From: Agaricus subrufescens
Taxonomy: Eukaryota > Basidiomycota > Agaricomycetes > Agaricales > Agaricaceae
DNA length: 64,000 bases
Assembly (NCBI GenBank): GCA_029945375.1
Contig: JAQOTE010000030.1
Span: forward strand, 59,389-123,388
Reading direction: 5' to 3'
A program made the position numbers and the translations under genes. Shown in pieces: positions 25,495 through 36,953 of this stretch. The number at the start of each line of letters is the position of its first letter. Within the stretch, counting starts at the first letter, position 1. The notes beneath the pieces were generated by a model. It was not told where the DNA came from. It saw only the letters and a list, made by a program, of their open reading frames with translations, and did no database searches.

Positions 25495-27576
25495 CATTCC
25501 TTCCTTGACCTCTTACCACTACCTTCCTCTTTTGGAAGCCTCAGTGGTTTAGCTGCAATAGTAGGGAATACATTTCATCCATGCCTCCTAAGCACAAGGG
25601 CAATCTTGCCCGTCGTCAGTCTCAACAACCTCCACCTGAAGGTACGCCCGTGGTGGAGAGCTGTATTGATGAGGACTCGGACTGGGAAGCCCCAGGCCAA
25701 CCTCGTGCCTCTCTCGAGCCCGCTTTCTTTGTAGGCTCAATTATGAATCCTGCCAGCAAATACGTTGGCCACACTCCTGCTCAAGCATCTGGGTCTTCAG
25801 CGTCTCAACCCAGTACCCTCCTTCCTCCTGCTGAAATCAAGTCAGCACTCCAAACCCCCCCTCCTGCTTCAGGGCTTCTCCTGCAGCAACTCTTGGGTAA
25901 ACGACCTGAACAGCCATCCCCCACTCCTTCCGCCATGCTTATGAGCGAATCGCCTGCTCGTATCCCTGTTCCTGCGCCTGAGCCCCAAGCTCCCGAGCGC
26001 TCTCTTACCCCTCCTACCGCATCTCAAATGGATGCGTTTTTTGCAGCTTTGGAAATGTATACTTCCGAGCTCAACGCTTCTCATGCCGATGCCCCTCGCT
26101 TCATCGGTATGATTCTCACTTCCTTGCAGGTCATGCTATGTGACCCTGCCACCCTCGCCCTAGAAGTCCATGGCGGATTCACCGTCAAGGACTTGCTTGA
26201 TAGCTTGCCGCGCTCAGGTGCGGCTTTTGCTCCCCTACCTCCCGGCACTTTGGGTACCGGCCCTAGGCCAGTTCCCAAGCCACAAGTCAAGAGGATGCAT
26301 ACTGCTCCTCCCACTCCTACTCCTGCGAAGCCGAGTGCTCCGGCGAAAGCCGATAGTGCACCGCCTCGTCTATCTAAGCGGCTGCCTCCTTTGGAGGCTC
26401 CCACTGTTTCGGTTTCTGCTCCAAAGCCCAAGTGCCATCAACGTCAGGGCAAACACACTATCCACGGCCCCTCCTGGCATGGTATCATCATTAAACCGAG
26501 TGGCAAAACGACTATTTCTGCCGCCCGATTCTACAACAAGCATATCAACGCTTACAACAACAAAATTGTATCCGATCTCAAGGTCACTGACCTTGCGATT
26601 ACATCCGCTGAGGATCACGGGCCCGTAGTCTATCTCCATACTACCCGCATCCCAACTCAAGCTGAATGTGACTTTGTGCTGAAACACGTGTGAAGGGACT
26701 TCATTGTTCCAGAAGGTGCTGCTCCCCTCTCCACCCAAACTCCCCACTCCACATCTTATCTTAAGATTATGGATATTCCTATCACTGATCCTAAAGATAA
26801 GGATTGGGTTACTCCGACCGGTGGTGTTATCCATGACGCTGTCTCTTCTTCACCGGTAGGGGCTTCCCTTGCTGAAATCATCACCAACATCCACATTATG
26901 CAGACGTCTCCTCACTCCGATTCATGCATTGCATGGATCGACATCAAAGACTCACTGGCCAGTACCATTGCAAAACAGTTCATCGGTCAATCTATTCGCA
27001 TATCTGGCGTCAACGCAGAATCACCGGCGCCCGTCCCCACTCTGGCTCTGTCCTGTGCACTCGCTGCTACAGGTGGGGTCATCATCACTCCCAGTGCTGT
27101 CGTGAAGGCGTGCGCTGTCCTCTGTGTGGGGGGCCTCATCGCAAGGCCAACCATTCTACAATGGTCACTCCGACTTCGGTCGAGAAGCAACACTGCGTGA
27201 ACTGTACTGCTTCCAAGCGGGAAAAGCGTGACCATTCGGCAACCAATCGGAAGGCTTGTCCCTTCTGGTCTCATCGTTTCAACAGGGATTGGCTCAAGTG
27301 GCAATTCCCTGTGCGTAAGATTTAATCTCCACGGGTATGTGTATTTTTAGCTATCTGCATTTTTCATTTTCATGTATTGACGGACTTCGGCATTCACGTG
27401 TCCGCCCTTTCTTTGATTCATAGTCCATTTTCATTGGCATTCATCCTTAAATTAGTTATGTACTTGTAGGTAGCTCCCAGGTGTACGTAAAGGGGGGGGG
27501 GTACGCGTCATGGCACCCCACGCATGAGGTCAATGTTGAAATACATCCCATTGATACAAAAAAAAAAAAAAAAAAA
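25495..27576 (+). mobile_element. LINE-B: full-length ORF1-only LINE
   Basis: The 5' end is CTTCCTTGACC at ~25500, followed by the family hairpin (CACTACCTTCC...GGAAGCCTCAGTGG). The 3' end is CCCATTGATAC plus about 20 A (to 27576). GAAGGGAG lies at 25482-25489 and 27577-27584, an approximate target duplication (with a 2-bp indel, GAAGGGAGTAGGAGT). It is inserted in the copia-2 leader. Total length is ~2.08 kb with one gene, ORF1, and a ~230-bp 3' UTR. Confidence 0.87.
25581..27325 (+). pseudogene. LINE-B ORF1 (zinc-knuckle RNA-binding protein)
   Basis: The start at 25581 gives MPPKHKGNLARRQ, a long Pro/Ser/Ala-rich disordered region (residues ~10-270), a basic patch, the conserved core GKHTIHGPSWHGIIIKPSG and the motif FVLKHV. 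A TGA at 26691-26693 replaces the first Arg of the conserved KHVRR. The frame reopens (TSYLKIMDIPI), and a small frameshift near 27020 separates it from the knuckle region CTRCYRWGHHHSQC, CPLCGGPH and CVNCTASK...CPFW. The stop is at 27325. The expected role is LINE RNA binding in the ribonucleoprotein. No ORF2 follows. Confidence 0.88.
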
Positions 27577-27639
27577 GAAGGGAGTAGGAGTTGAGTTGAA
27601 GATGGTTGAAGAATGAAAAATCGATTTGTAGGTCGTTAG

Positions 27640-27657
27640 AAGCCGGGGCCCATAACC
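27640..27657 (-). other. copia-2 primer-binding site (initiator tRNA half)
   Basis: Read on the minus strand, the LTR end ...CAACA is followed by GGTTATGGGCCCCGG. GGTTATGGGCCC is complementary to the anticodon arm of initiator tRNA-Met (GGGCCCATAACC), as used by Drosophila copia, rather than to a tRNA 3' end. The same site follows the LTR ends at 34488 and, with one change, at 42353. Confidence 0.75.
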
Positions 27658-27974
27658 TGTTGGAAGTGGAACGTAGAGTTCGCAGTGGCGATCCTAACGA
27701 CGCTAGTATCGAGCGGATCGGATAAGAAATGAGCTAGTATTAGCACAGTTAATCTGTGGACAAGTATAAGAAGCTATAACAACAATACAAAGAGATTGCT
27801 CACCTGTGGACAAGTATAAGAAGCTAAAGACTTCTAAGTCATCCACAGGCAAGTTCAACATGCGCTGACTAATCTATCACGTGAACGGAAGCGTCTGCTT
27901 TACTCTAAGTCGAGATATACACAAAACAAATTAACTAGTCACTCTAATAACTGAATGCTTGGGGCATTCTAACA
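27658..27974 (-). repeat. 5' LTR of copia-2
   Basis: A 317-bp LTR. On the minus strand it starts TGTTAGAATGCCCCAAGC and ends ACGTTCCACTTCCAACA. It carries two copies of AGCTTCTTATACTTGTCCACAG separated by ~50 bp, which may be promoter or packaging signals. It is close in sequence to the LTRs at 33914-34230 and 42026-42352. Confidence 0.88.
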
Positions 27975-28338
27975 GGTACAAGGTTGGCCGTGGTAGCGAT
28001 TGACACTGTGAGATGGTTCTTCTTGCCTGGTTGGGCCGATGGCAAGAAGAGTTGGGAGCGGGAGGGGGTCGATGGTTGGCCACGGACCGGGGTAGTCAGA
28101 TCCCCAGACGCATATGACAATGGAGTCGTCGCAGCTTGGGAGGGACCTGGAATGGGAGTAACGGGGGGGTCAGGCGAAGAGAAGAAGCCAGCGCCGCCAG
28201 CCTTGCCCTTTGCTTTGAGATGTGAGCGCATCTTGTTGATGCGGCTCGCCTTCGGTGTTTGAGGCACCATAAGTATCGCCTTGTCCACATCTCTGCGGAG
28301 TCCACGCGGCAGCTCAGAGTCGGAATCTGTCTCCCAGC
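27975..28338 (-). pseudogene. N-terminal fragment of a LINE ORF1
   Basis: On the minus strand it encodes the acidic N-terminus ETDSDSELPRGLRRDVDKAI and the KMRSHLKAKGKAGGAGFFSS segment, followed by the Pro/Ser-rich part. It is clearly homologous to LINE-D (36721-36370). It is cut by the copia-2 LTR at 27974/27975 and by the tRNA-like unit side at ~28338, so neither natural end is visible. Confidence 0.82.
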
Positions 28339-28356
28339 CTGTTAGGATGGAAAAGT

Positions 28357-28428
28357 GACCACACCAGGGTTTGAACCTGGGACCACCCCAATTGCACCAG
28401 GGAGCTCTAACCACTGAGCTACATGGTC
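28357..28428 (-). tRNA. tRNA-Cys(GCA)-like sequence, maybe a SINE head
   Basis: Seventy-two nt on the minus strand fit a tRNA plan: acceptor GACCATG/TGTGGTC (two weak pairs), D arm GCTC-AGTGGTTA-GAGC, anticodon arm CCCTG-GTGCAAT-TGGGG with GCA in the anticodon position, and a perfect T arm CCAGG-TTCAAAC-CCTGG. A box (TAGCTCAGTGG) and B box (GGTTCAAACCC) are recognisable. TTTT follows after AC (28354-28351), as a Pol III terminator. The anticodon arm has G-T pairs, the TTG-type loop context of true tRNA-Cys is not matched, and the neighbours are transposons, so a tRNA pseudogene or SINE head is more likely than a working gene. Confidence 0.45.
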
Positions 28429-28581
28429 TTGGTATTATAGGAGCTAGGATATTATATATATGTACCCTAGGCCTAGAGTTGGAACTCACTACTGCAGGCC
28501 CACTCCAGGGGCTGGGGCACTAGGCAGTTTCTCATGAGAACTCAGAGCTCCAAAGCTGTCAGATGACTTGACCTGTCATCA
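28429..28581. other. Unassigned sequence before LINE-C
   Basis: About 150 bp between the tRNA-like unit and the LINE-C target duplication, with a TATATATA stretch and an imperfect inverted repeat TGTCAGATGA/TCACCTGACA near its end. It may be the 5' flank of the tRNA-like unit or part of a SINE. It is not copia, although LINE-C is followed by copia-3 on the other side of its insertion. Confidence 0.4.
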
Positions 28582-28596
28582 CCTGACAGATTGGGG

Positions 28597-31500
28597 CTAT
28601 ACAGACATTATCATGTTCCAAGAGCCAGGATGGAAGGGCGTCCGCACCCAACCATCTACTACTAATAAAGAAGGGGATATGGCTTACAGCCCGCCTCTAC
28701 ACCCATCATGGACAGCCTTTACGGAAGCGTACACCAATATAGACGACAAGCGAGAGCATCCAAGAGTTCTCACATATGTCAACAAGCACATGAATGTCTT
28801 CAAGCCCATCCTTCGATCAGACATCATCAAACACAGGGACGTAGCACTAATAACGTTCAAACTCAAGACCCCTCGTATGGGAATCCCAGAGGAATTCAAT
28901 AATCTCAACGTGTACAACGACAGAGAAACACACTCTGCCGTATGCGTGTTGTCCTTGGCAAGTGGATATTTTCCAAAGATTTCTCTATGCTCCGGTGACT
29001 TTAACATCCAAGATCGCGAGTGGGATGAGGGGGCGGCGTCACAATACCGACCCTCATCTCCATACATGAGACTCAAGGAGGTCACAAATGATCTCGAGAT
29101 CTCTTATGTGCCACCCTCTAACAGAGGTGAAGCGACTCGTATACCCAATAATCCTGAAAATAGGGCGTCGGTTATAGATTTGGTCTTCGCGTCGGTGGAC
29201 CTTATCAATAACAAAGAGTTCACTTACGAGATTCGAACTAATCCAGCAGAGAGGTGGGGATCAGACCATAGACCCCTATCCATATCGGTCCCATTTGCCA
29301 AAGCGGGTAGCGAGGGTAAAGGGAAAGAAAGAATCAATGAGGGGTCTGAAGAGGAGGAGGACTACATCAAAACGATCACAGCAAAACTCAGGAGCATCAA
29401 AATCAACACCATCCACACTAAGGAGGAGCTGGAGGAGGTACTTGAACGAATTGCAGCAATATTCGATGAGGCCTGGAAAGTGAATGCTCGGCAAAGCAAA
29501 CTCAGCCGCCATGGAAAGAAGTGGTGGAATGAAGACTGCAAAAAGGCGTACAAGGAATACGGCAAACGGATCAACGGACGCAAGAACCTTAAGGCCTGCA
29601 CGGAACTGAAACGCACCATCCAAGCAGCTAAAAGGGAACACTTCAATAAAAGGATCGAGGAAATCGCCACCGACAACCGAAGACCATGGGATCTTATGCC
29701 ATGGGCAAGAGAACGCAAGATGGAGGCTGTAGAAGCAATCTTGGACAATGAAGGTAAACCGTGCCTCGATGAGGACTCGCTTTTCAATACTCTCCACGCT
29801 ACATATAACTCAGCAAGTAATCGAACCACTAACCTTAACAGAATGGTTGAGGAGATTGGAATGTTTGACGAGAGGACGTGGTCCGTCTTCTCCATTCAAG
29901 AATTTCGCGACGCCCTCAAGAACTGCGCGAAGAATACCGCTCCGGGTCCTGACCATGTGACCTGGAGAATATGGAAGCAGTTGGCGTACAGCGAACTAGT
30001 ATGCATTCTGATCACCACTATTGCTAACCTTTGTATCGAACTAGGTAAATGGCCGAAGCACTTCAAGAACTCGGTTTTGGTAGTCATACTGAAGCCAGGT
30101 AAACCTTCATATGATCGGGCCAAGTCCTTCAGGCCCATCGTCCTTCTCAACACGATGGGGAAACTCATCGAGAAAATGATCGCCAGGCGACTCCAGTTCG
30201 AGGGAGTCGCCACTTGCGCCATCCACCCATGTCAAACCGGTGGTATCATCCAACGATCTGTCGAAGACGCTGCTGTCACTCTCACCCACCACGTCCGATC
30301 AGGGTGGGCCCATAAAAAGGTCACGTCAGTTATTGCTTTTGACGTCGCCCAATTTTTTCCCTCTCTTAATCACAACGCTCTACTTCAAATTCTCAGACAT
30401 TTTGGTTTTGCGAACAAGATATGTAATTTCTTCTCTGATTATTTAGTTAACAGAAAAACACAATACTCCATAAAAAATGAAACATCTCCGCTATTTGACA
30501 GTAACGTAGGTGTAGGACAAGGTTCAGCGCTTTCTCCAATTCTTTCTGCTTTGTATATCGTGCCTGTATTTCACCTTTTGGACAGATGGGTTAACATTCG
30601 AGATGAGGTCGATTCCTTTTCTTCTCCTTCTCCTTTGACTGCGATTCTTTCTTTTGTTGACGACGGACTTCTTGTTGCTTTGGGGGATTGTTATGAATCA
30701 GTTCATGATACTCTAAAAGAGGCGTATGCCCAAATCACTTCCATTCTCAATGACTTCGGTCTTGTTATGGAACATTCAAAGACGGAATTACTCAACTTCG
30801 CTGAATCCGCCAGCAAAAAGGACTCTCCGAACCCCTCCATCGACTTGGGGTTCGAACCATTTACATCCACCTCCCCACTCGTCCCCAAAACGGTGTGGAG
30901 ATACCTCAGCATTCGCTTCGATCGCAACCTCCACTTTCGGGAACATGTCAAATACTACGCCACCAAATCACTCTCTGCAGTTCACTGTATGAGAATTCTT
31001 GGCAACTCCGCCCGAGGTCTTACACCCAAGCAAAAACGCACCCTCTACATATCGTGCGTCCAACCAATAGCGACCTTTGGATTACACTGTTGGTATAAAC
31101 CTGGCACTCAAAGTTTTAAATCCAACATGAACATGCTTCGACTTATCCACAATCAAGGAGCCCGCTGGATCACTGGCGCGTTCTGAACCACTCCCCTAGG
31201 AGGTATGACGGCCGTGGCTGGCCTAATGCCTCTTCACCTATCAATCAAAAAGCTCTTTGAACGATCTGTCAATCGGTTGAAGACGCTCCCTACACACCAC
31301 CCTGTTCTTTCATTATTAGAACGGCAAAAAGCCAAACTATCCACCCTCCACCCTAACTCTCTGGAATACATGTCCAAGAGCCGACGCAAAGTGCTGAAAT
31401 CCCCACTGGATTCCATCATCGACAATCCTGCTCACAAGGTCATCCATCCCTTGTCACCATTCATCAAACCGGGTGAACAATTTGTTGACAAACACCCAAA

Positions 31501-33169
31501 CAAAGTTAAATTTGTCATTCCACCTCCCAACAAGGAAGACAATGACAAGTACCACCTCGAGCTTAACGGTTCGACGACCAGAGAACTTAACGCCCTCCAC
31601 CTCATCATGGCGGGCTGCCTCCACAAATGGGATTCGGACTTTAACCCTTCGGAACGATCCCACTCCCACATATTGCTCATCACCCTCTACAACAGCCAAG
31701 CAATTTCATCCAAGGTTCTTGCTGCTGGAAGGCGTATTACCCAAGAGACGATTGTAGGCTGGTCTGCGTACCGCACTCTTCAGAAAGCCTACAACAAACT
31801 TCAAAAAGGATGGAACGTCGAAAAAATCATCCTTTACTCCACGTCTCTGAGGATTATTCACAACCTCCTCACCGCCAACTCCAAACCAGTGGGCAAGCAA
31901 TTGTCCATCGCCCTATCCCTTGCACTTGAAGCTATAGTCGACAAATATCCTGGAGTGGAAATCGTCGTCAAGGGCTATTGCGAGTCATGGGCCACCTCAG
32001 ATCCCGATACAAGCGCATGGCAGTTCAATTTCCTCCGCGCGCACATCTACCAAGCGATCCATAACGCAGCAAAAGAGAGATACTTCACCAATGTCTCTCT
32101 AACCTTCCCTCAATCGCAGTCACATGAATTTGCCAAGCAGAGGACCACTTCCAACGTCCTAGCTCTCTGGGTCAGAGGCTTTGACGATCCGAGAGACCGG
32201 TCGTGTTTTAGGGGACACGGCTGGCTCGATCTTTATCAAAAGAAACCTGGACGTCTCAAATCAAGGGTTCCAGATTTCAATTTTCCTTGTAGTCACGTCG
32301 AAGATGGGTGGTGTAGGCAGGACACCTCCCTTCCGCCAGACACGGATTACATGCAGGTTCTCCCAACACACCTCAACCAAGGCCCTTGGCTCCACAACCA
32401 CAGCGGAGTCACAGCCGCTCACGATCCCAAGCTACTTGCTCGTCTTGTACGCTTGATCACTAATCACGCACCTACTGGGGAGTATCGCTCTAGATTCTTC
32501 CCTCATGAGCCATTGGTAGGCTGTCATGGAACGGTTGACCCATCATTCCCGGAGTCTCATGAACACATATTAAACTGCTGTCCTTGGTACATGAGGAGAG
32601 CTAATCATTATTCGATAGATGGAATCTGCACCATACATGGTCTCATCCTCTTCCTTATGGACAACCCAAGCACTTTTACCTTCGAACCACCGGAGCGATC
32701 GTGCAGATCAGAGTCGAGCTGGCCAGCCTACCGCGAGGAGGTGTACCGCAAGCGAGATGAAGATAACAAGGATAGGCGTAAACGCAAACTTCCTATCCTT
32801 GACACAGGTCCTATATTCTGGCACGAGACCGAAGATTCCCTTTATCAAAATTGCTTTGAGGCTGACAAATGGGCCGGCTTCAATTTTGAGAAGATGACAC
32901 TTGGTACGCTGGAGGTGACGGGAGAGGTCGTTATTGCTGAACGCGTCAAGTTTCTTTCAAATTGTAAGATAGTTTCATTGTTTTACTTTTTCCTCGGTGT
33001 TTCTTTTTATCTTTCCTGTGCTCTCTCTGCATGTACTGGTATCGAAATTTCCCCTCGTGATTGGTTTGCCTTTTTCTTCTCTCACATGGCGATGACTATT
33101 CTGCCGGATACGGTGACTGCCCTTTTGTTGTTCATTTCTATTTGTAATCCCCGTGGGGGGGAGAGGTAG
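28597..33169 (+). pseudogene. LINE-C ORF2: endonuclease, reverse transcriptase
   Basis: It starts at GYTDIIMFQEPGW in the APE-type endonuclease, with GDFNIQDREWD and the catalytic SDHRP. Reverse transcriptase motifs are FRPIVLLNTMGKLIEK, motif A AFDVAQFFPSL, motif B GVGQGSALSPILSALYI and motif C LSFVDDG. A TGA at 31184-31186 replaces an Arg in the thumb segment WITGAF(R)TTP; the frame is then open to 33169. The second part resembles a degenerate RNase H region (~31840-31990) and ends with a Cys/His cluster FFPHEPLVGC...HEHILNCCPWY. With EN, RT and an RNase H-like part it fits the Tad-type fungal LINEs. Apart from the 5' truncation, one nonsense codon is the only obvious lesion. Confidence 0.93.
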
Positions 33170-33260
33170 TGTACAGGTGATGTAAAGTACGAGTGCAGCG
33201 TCATGGCACCCTTAAGGTCCATTTTGAAATAAATGCCATTGATAATAAAAAAAAAAAAAA
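28597..33260 (+). mobile_element. LINE-C: ORF2-bearing LINE, 5'-truncated
   Basis: It is flanked by CCTGACAGATTGGGG at 28582-28596 and 33261-33275, a perfect 15-bp target duplication. It begins inside the endonuclease domain, so ORF1 and the 5' end are absent. It ends with AAATAAATGCCATTGATAATA followed by ~12 A. The last ~90 bp matches the LINE-F and LINE-G fragments, which are 5'-truncated copies of the same subfamily. It is the only copy here with a reverse transcriptase. Confidence 0.95.
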
Positions 33261-33275
33261 CCTGACAGATTGGGG

Positions 33276-33851
33276 GAGTAGTTCTTGAACCAGTGACGAT
33301 GTGGGGTCATATGAGAAGTGGCCCCAGTGTCTGCAAGCCAATGGAAGTCAGCATCAAGCTGTAGAGGTGTAGAAAGCGAAGGGGAAGGGGAGGGATGTGA
33401 GGCACTTGCATTTCCAGCGAATTCACGCACTCTCTGCGCTTTTTCGGGGCTAGAAGTCGAAGAGGAGCTTGCTGCAGAGCCTGAGACATCATTTGAAGCA
33501 TCCTGAGCCTTGTTAGCCTTGTTTCCGCGAGTTCTAGGCTTCTGAGCATCCTCCTGGGCGCGTTTTCTCGCGTTTTCGAATGCCCTACATGTCTCCACCT
33601 TGTGACCTAGCCTCCCACAGAAATTGCAGCTCACTGACGCGTTTTTGAAGCCAGAGCGAGCGGCTAGAGCCTGGGAGCTTCCCAAAGTGTCCCCAGCGCG
33701 TTTTTTGCGTTGTATATCCTCTGTGACAAAGGCCTGATGAATGGTAGCCTTGTCCAGCTTGTCCATAAGCAAAAGAGATGAGGAGAAGGCGGAATAGTCA
33801 TCTGGGAGCGCTCTAATGAGGGCCATAGATGCCAGCTCATCATCTAGCATC
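33276..33851 (-). pseudogene. copia-3: Gag-protease fragment
   Basis: Minus strand: the Gag C-terminal half (DDELASMALIRALPDD), a CCHC knuckle CNFCGRLGHKVETC, a Ser-rich linker and protease motif WLADTGATSHM, cut after HWFKNYSP. The LINE-F tail interrupts it at 33851. It is a more diverged copia copy than copia-5. Confidence 0.85.
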
Positions 33852-34477
33852 TTTTTTTTTTGTAATCAGTGGGATTTATTTCAAAATCGACCTTAAGGGT
33901 GCCATAACGCATTTGTTAGAATGCCCCAAGTATTCAGTTATTAGAGTGACTGGTTAATTTGTTTTGAGTATATCTCGACTTAGAGTACAGCAGACGCTTC
34001 CGCTCACGTGATAGATTAGTCAGCGCATGTTGAACTTGCCTGTGGACAACTTAGAAGTCTTTAGCTTCTTATACTTGTCCACAGGTGAGCAATCTCTTTG
34101 TATTGTTGTTATAGCTTCTTATACCTGTCCACAGATTAACTGTGCTAATACTAGCTCATTTCTTATCCAATCCGCTCGATACTAGCATCGTTAGAATCGC
34201 CACTGCGAACTCTACATTCTCGTTTCAACAGCGTTCCCCGTACTTTACATCACCTGTACACTACCTCTGTCGGCACGAGACATTACATTGAAAAACGAAC
34301 AACAAATGCACAAAAGAAACATATCCAGCGGACTTGGTCAATGCTATATGAGAAATGAAAAATTCAAACGCAGAAACATAGAGCGATCCTTATACAAGTA
34401 CAATAATACCAGACTGAAGGAAAAGGAAATGCTGAAGTACAAGCACAAAGAAAAGAAACTCCTTGCACCTTTTGAAA
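33852..34477 (-). mobile_element. LINE-F: 3' end fragment holding a solo LTR
   Basis: Minus strand: poly(A) (T run 33852-33860) preceded by AAATAAATCCCACTGATTAC and a 3' UTR like that of LINE-C and LINE-G. The fragment is interrupted by a solo LTR at 33914-34230 and resumes to ~34477. No coding sequence is left. Its outer edge meets the last ~10 bp of another copia LTR and a primer site. Confidence 0.8.
33914..34230 (+). repeat. Solo copia LTR in LINE-F
   Basis: A 317-bp TG...CA LTR (TGTTAGAATGCCCC to CTCGTTTCAACA) flanked by GCATT and GCGTT, a 5-bp target duplication with one mismatch. The flanking LINE sequence is continuous across it when compared with LINE-G (41810-41830). A solo LTR arises by recombination between the two LTRs of a full element. 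Confidence 0.88.
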
Positions 34478-34557
34478 TTCGTTTCAACAGGTTATGGGCC
34501 CCGGCTTCTAACGACCTACAAATCGACTTTTCATTCTTCAACCATCTTCAACTCAAC

Positions 34558-36829
34558 TTTTTTTTTTTTTTGTAATCAATGGCACCTTCCGGTGGACCTT
34601 TATTCCAAGTAGCTATTACATGATGCGAATACTAAAATGCGTACTACAAGGAAATGGATGCCATAATGCATTTCCGAGGCGGCCACCAATCCGCTACATG
34701 GAGTCAAACTATACATGGGTGGGGGAGAGACCGTATCCTGCGCGACATGGTCAAGCGCTCAATGATAACGAAAGAAAACATAACAAATTGAAAGCAAGAA
34801 AGATGATGGGGAAAAAGAAGAAGTGCCCGAAGCGAGCATTAGCTACAGTGAAAACATTACACTTAACTTCAACCCCGGATACAACAGCTTGAGGGCCGTC
34901 GGTGCCAGACGCGGACGATAGAGCGATAAGGAATAATGGTGGGTGCATATGTCAACAACTCCCGAAAGGACCGGCGAAAGTCCCTACTTGCGCGATGGGA
35001 ACTGGCGCTTGAGCCAGTCCCGGTCAAACCGATTGTCCCAGAACGGACACGAAGTGTCCATTGTGGAGTGCGCTGTCTTCTTCTTTGCTGCAGAGCAGTT
35101 AGCGCAATGGCGGACATCGGGATCCTTCTTCATCGCGATCGCGGCCTGGACATGGGACTCCGCAGTATGTGGTCCCGCGCAGTGGGGGCATTGGACGCCT
35201 TTGGAATGGCAGATGTCAGAATGGTGGCCCCACCTCTGGCACCGAGTGCAGAGGGCAGAACCGGGCCGCAGGGCAGCGCCACGGATTTGACAATTGCGGC
35301 CTCCAATGAAGACCTGCTTACCAATGAAGTCTCGGGCAACTTGGCCAGAGACTGTATCCAAAATATCCAACCACGCTACGCATGTGTCGGAATGGTGTGA
35401 TGTCCGCATGAAACGGACGGAGTGTTTGAGGGCGCAGGACAGGGAGAGTCCGACGGGAGAATCGTTAAGGGCGAGGGTGAAGGCCTCGCGCTGAGCTGTG
35501 AGCCATCGGGCCGGTTCGGCGGGGACAAGCAGTACGTCAATGACCTTGAGGTATGACGTGGAAGTGGGAGTGGCGGCCTGGAGGGGGATGAGACCGTTGG
35601 GATCGACGAGTCGGCGGATGTGCTTGAGCACAAAGGCGGACTCGGGTTGGGAGAGGACTTGGCTAGCGGCAATGTGAATGCCGGTGGCGGTGTCCAAAGA
35701 GCTTTCTAGAACGACCTCGGACTTGAGGTCGCTTTTGAGTCGGTTGTTGCACTCCCGGAGAATCCCGGGGGTGATATTAATAGCGCAGATGTTGGATCTG
35801 GCCAGGGGGGTGATGTGGACGCCTCGTTGAGTGGCACCGTGAGATGTGTGCTTCCCCTTGCGCGCCGGGGCACGCTTGGAGACAGCGGGGGCAGTGGAAG
35901 GAGCCGGGGCCTTAGGGAGGGAGGGGACGGTGGCCGGCTTAGCCTTGAGGATGGGTTTCGGAAGAACACGTTTGGCTGCGGGAGCAGCCGGAGTCCTTCC
36001 AAATCCGGATTTCTTGGGGGTCAAAGGGGGAGATTCGATTCAGACTTTCTTCTGCTGAGGTGCCGCAGCCTCATGCTCAACCTCGGCCATCGGGGACCGG
36101 GGTCTAGAGGGGGCACTCGGAGTAGAAGGTGGGAGGGGGGCAGATGGTTTGACTGGGGAAGGGGGAGCGGCGGCACCAGTCTGGCCGATGATGATGGCAA
36201 GAGCGGTCTCAGATGAGGTTACGCCAGCCATGTTCTGAAACTCAATGTTTTTGTGAGCACCACTCGACAAAATATTGAAAATAAGACACAAGACTTCGCT
36301 GGCGTAGCCAGTGAAGTCTGTGTCGGGGCTCATCTGAGGTACCAAGTCGGCCGCGGTAGTGATCGACGCAGCAAGGCGGTTCTTCTTGCCCAGTTGGGCC
36401 AATGGCGAGAAGAGTTGGGAGTGGGAGGGGGTCGATGGTTGGCCACGGACCGGGGTAGTCAGATCCCCAGATGCATACGACAACGGAGTCGTCACAGCTT
36501 GGGAGGGACCTGGGATGGGAGTAACGGGGGGGTCGGGCGAAGAGAAGAAGCCAGCACCGCCAGTCTTGCCCTTCACTTTGAGATGTGAGCACATCTTCTC
36601 GACACAACTTGCCTTCGGTGTTTGAGGCACCTGCAAGATTGCTTTCTCCACATCTCTGCGGAGTCCGTGCGGCAGCTCAGAGTCGGAATCCGTCTCCCAG
36701 TCGCCATTGTCAAAATTGGGTCATGTATCCATGGCTAGACGCTATGTAGAATGATGTACTGCTACTTAATGCTACAACCACTGAGGCTTCCAAAAGAGGA
36801 AGGTAGTGGAGCAGAGTCAAGAAGTGATG
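34558..36829 (-). mobile_element. LINE-D: full-length ORF1-only LINE
   Basis: It is flanked by TCTTCAACTCAAC at 34545-34557 and 36830-36842, a perfect 13-bp target duplication within the copia-6 leader. On the minus strand the 5' end is CATCACTTCTTGACTC followed by the family hairpin at ~36779-36811. The 3' end is GGTGCCATTGATTAC plus ~13 A. Length ~2.27 kb: ORF1 and a ~410-bp 3' UTR with no ORF2. Confidence 0.93.
34984..36732 (-). pseudogene. LINE-D ORF1, two TGA stops
   Basis: The start is 36732. The N-terminus aligns with LINE-J (MDT then FDNG and W). TGA at 36723-36721 replaces residue 4 (Arg in LINE-J) and TGA at 36042-36040 replaces the Arg of KKVRIQS. Domains in order: acidic start, KMCSHLKVKGKTGG, Pro/Ser-rich linker, NMAGVTSSETALAIIIGQ helix, basic Pro-rich part, GKHTSHGATQRGVHITP core, VLKHIRRLVDP, SYLKVIDVLLVPA, CVAWLDI...GRNCQIRGAALRPGS, knuckles CTRCQRWGHHSDIC and CPHCAGPHTAESH, HCANCSAAKKK...CPFWDNRFDRDWLKRQFP. 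Apart from the stops it is in frame. Confidence 0.9.
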
Positions 36830-36953
36830 TCTTCAACTCAACAACTACTCTTTCCCTTCCCTCCTCCCCCAAACTATTTCACTTCTCCTGCCCTCATTTT
36901 TGCTTGTATGGCTTCGGGTTCGCCAGTGTTCGTTAAGCTCAATGGGGAGAAGT

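Larger units (their letters stand above)
24094..27974 (-). mobile_element. copia-2: 5' part of a copia element, LINE-B inside
   Basis: On the minus strand: LTR (27974-27658), primer site, leader, LINE-B insertion in the leader, gag and the protease/early integrase part to 24094, where it is truncated against the copia-1 LTR. The LTR start borders a LINE ORF1 fragment at GGTAC (27975). Confidence 0.85.
34478..36953 (+). mobile_element. copia-6 remnant: PBS, leader, Gag start
   Basis: Plus strand: the last ~10 bp of an LTR, primer site GGTTATGGGCCCCGG at 34488, leader to 34557, LINE-D insertion (34558-36829), rest of the leader, and Gag start MASGSPVFVKLNGE at 36908 running only to ~36953. There it meets copia-4 in the opposite orientation. 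The element is decayed and has no intact gene. Confidence 0.8.

Noticed and set aside
25495..25581. LTR-type or SINE-type interpretation of the conserved CACTACCTTCC...CAGTGG block
   Set aside because: The block occurs only at the 5' ends of poly(A)-tailed elements with variable-length target duplications, as expected for LINE 5' UTRs.
28357..28428. A confident functional tRNA-Cys gene
   Set aside because: The fold and terminator fit, but weak acceptor and anticodon pairs and the transposon setting leave a pseudogene or SINE head more likely.
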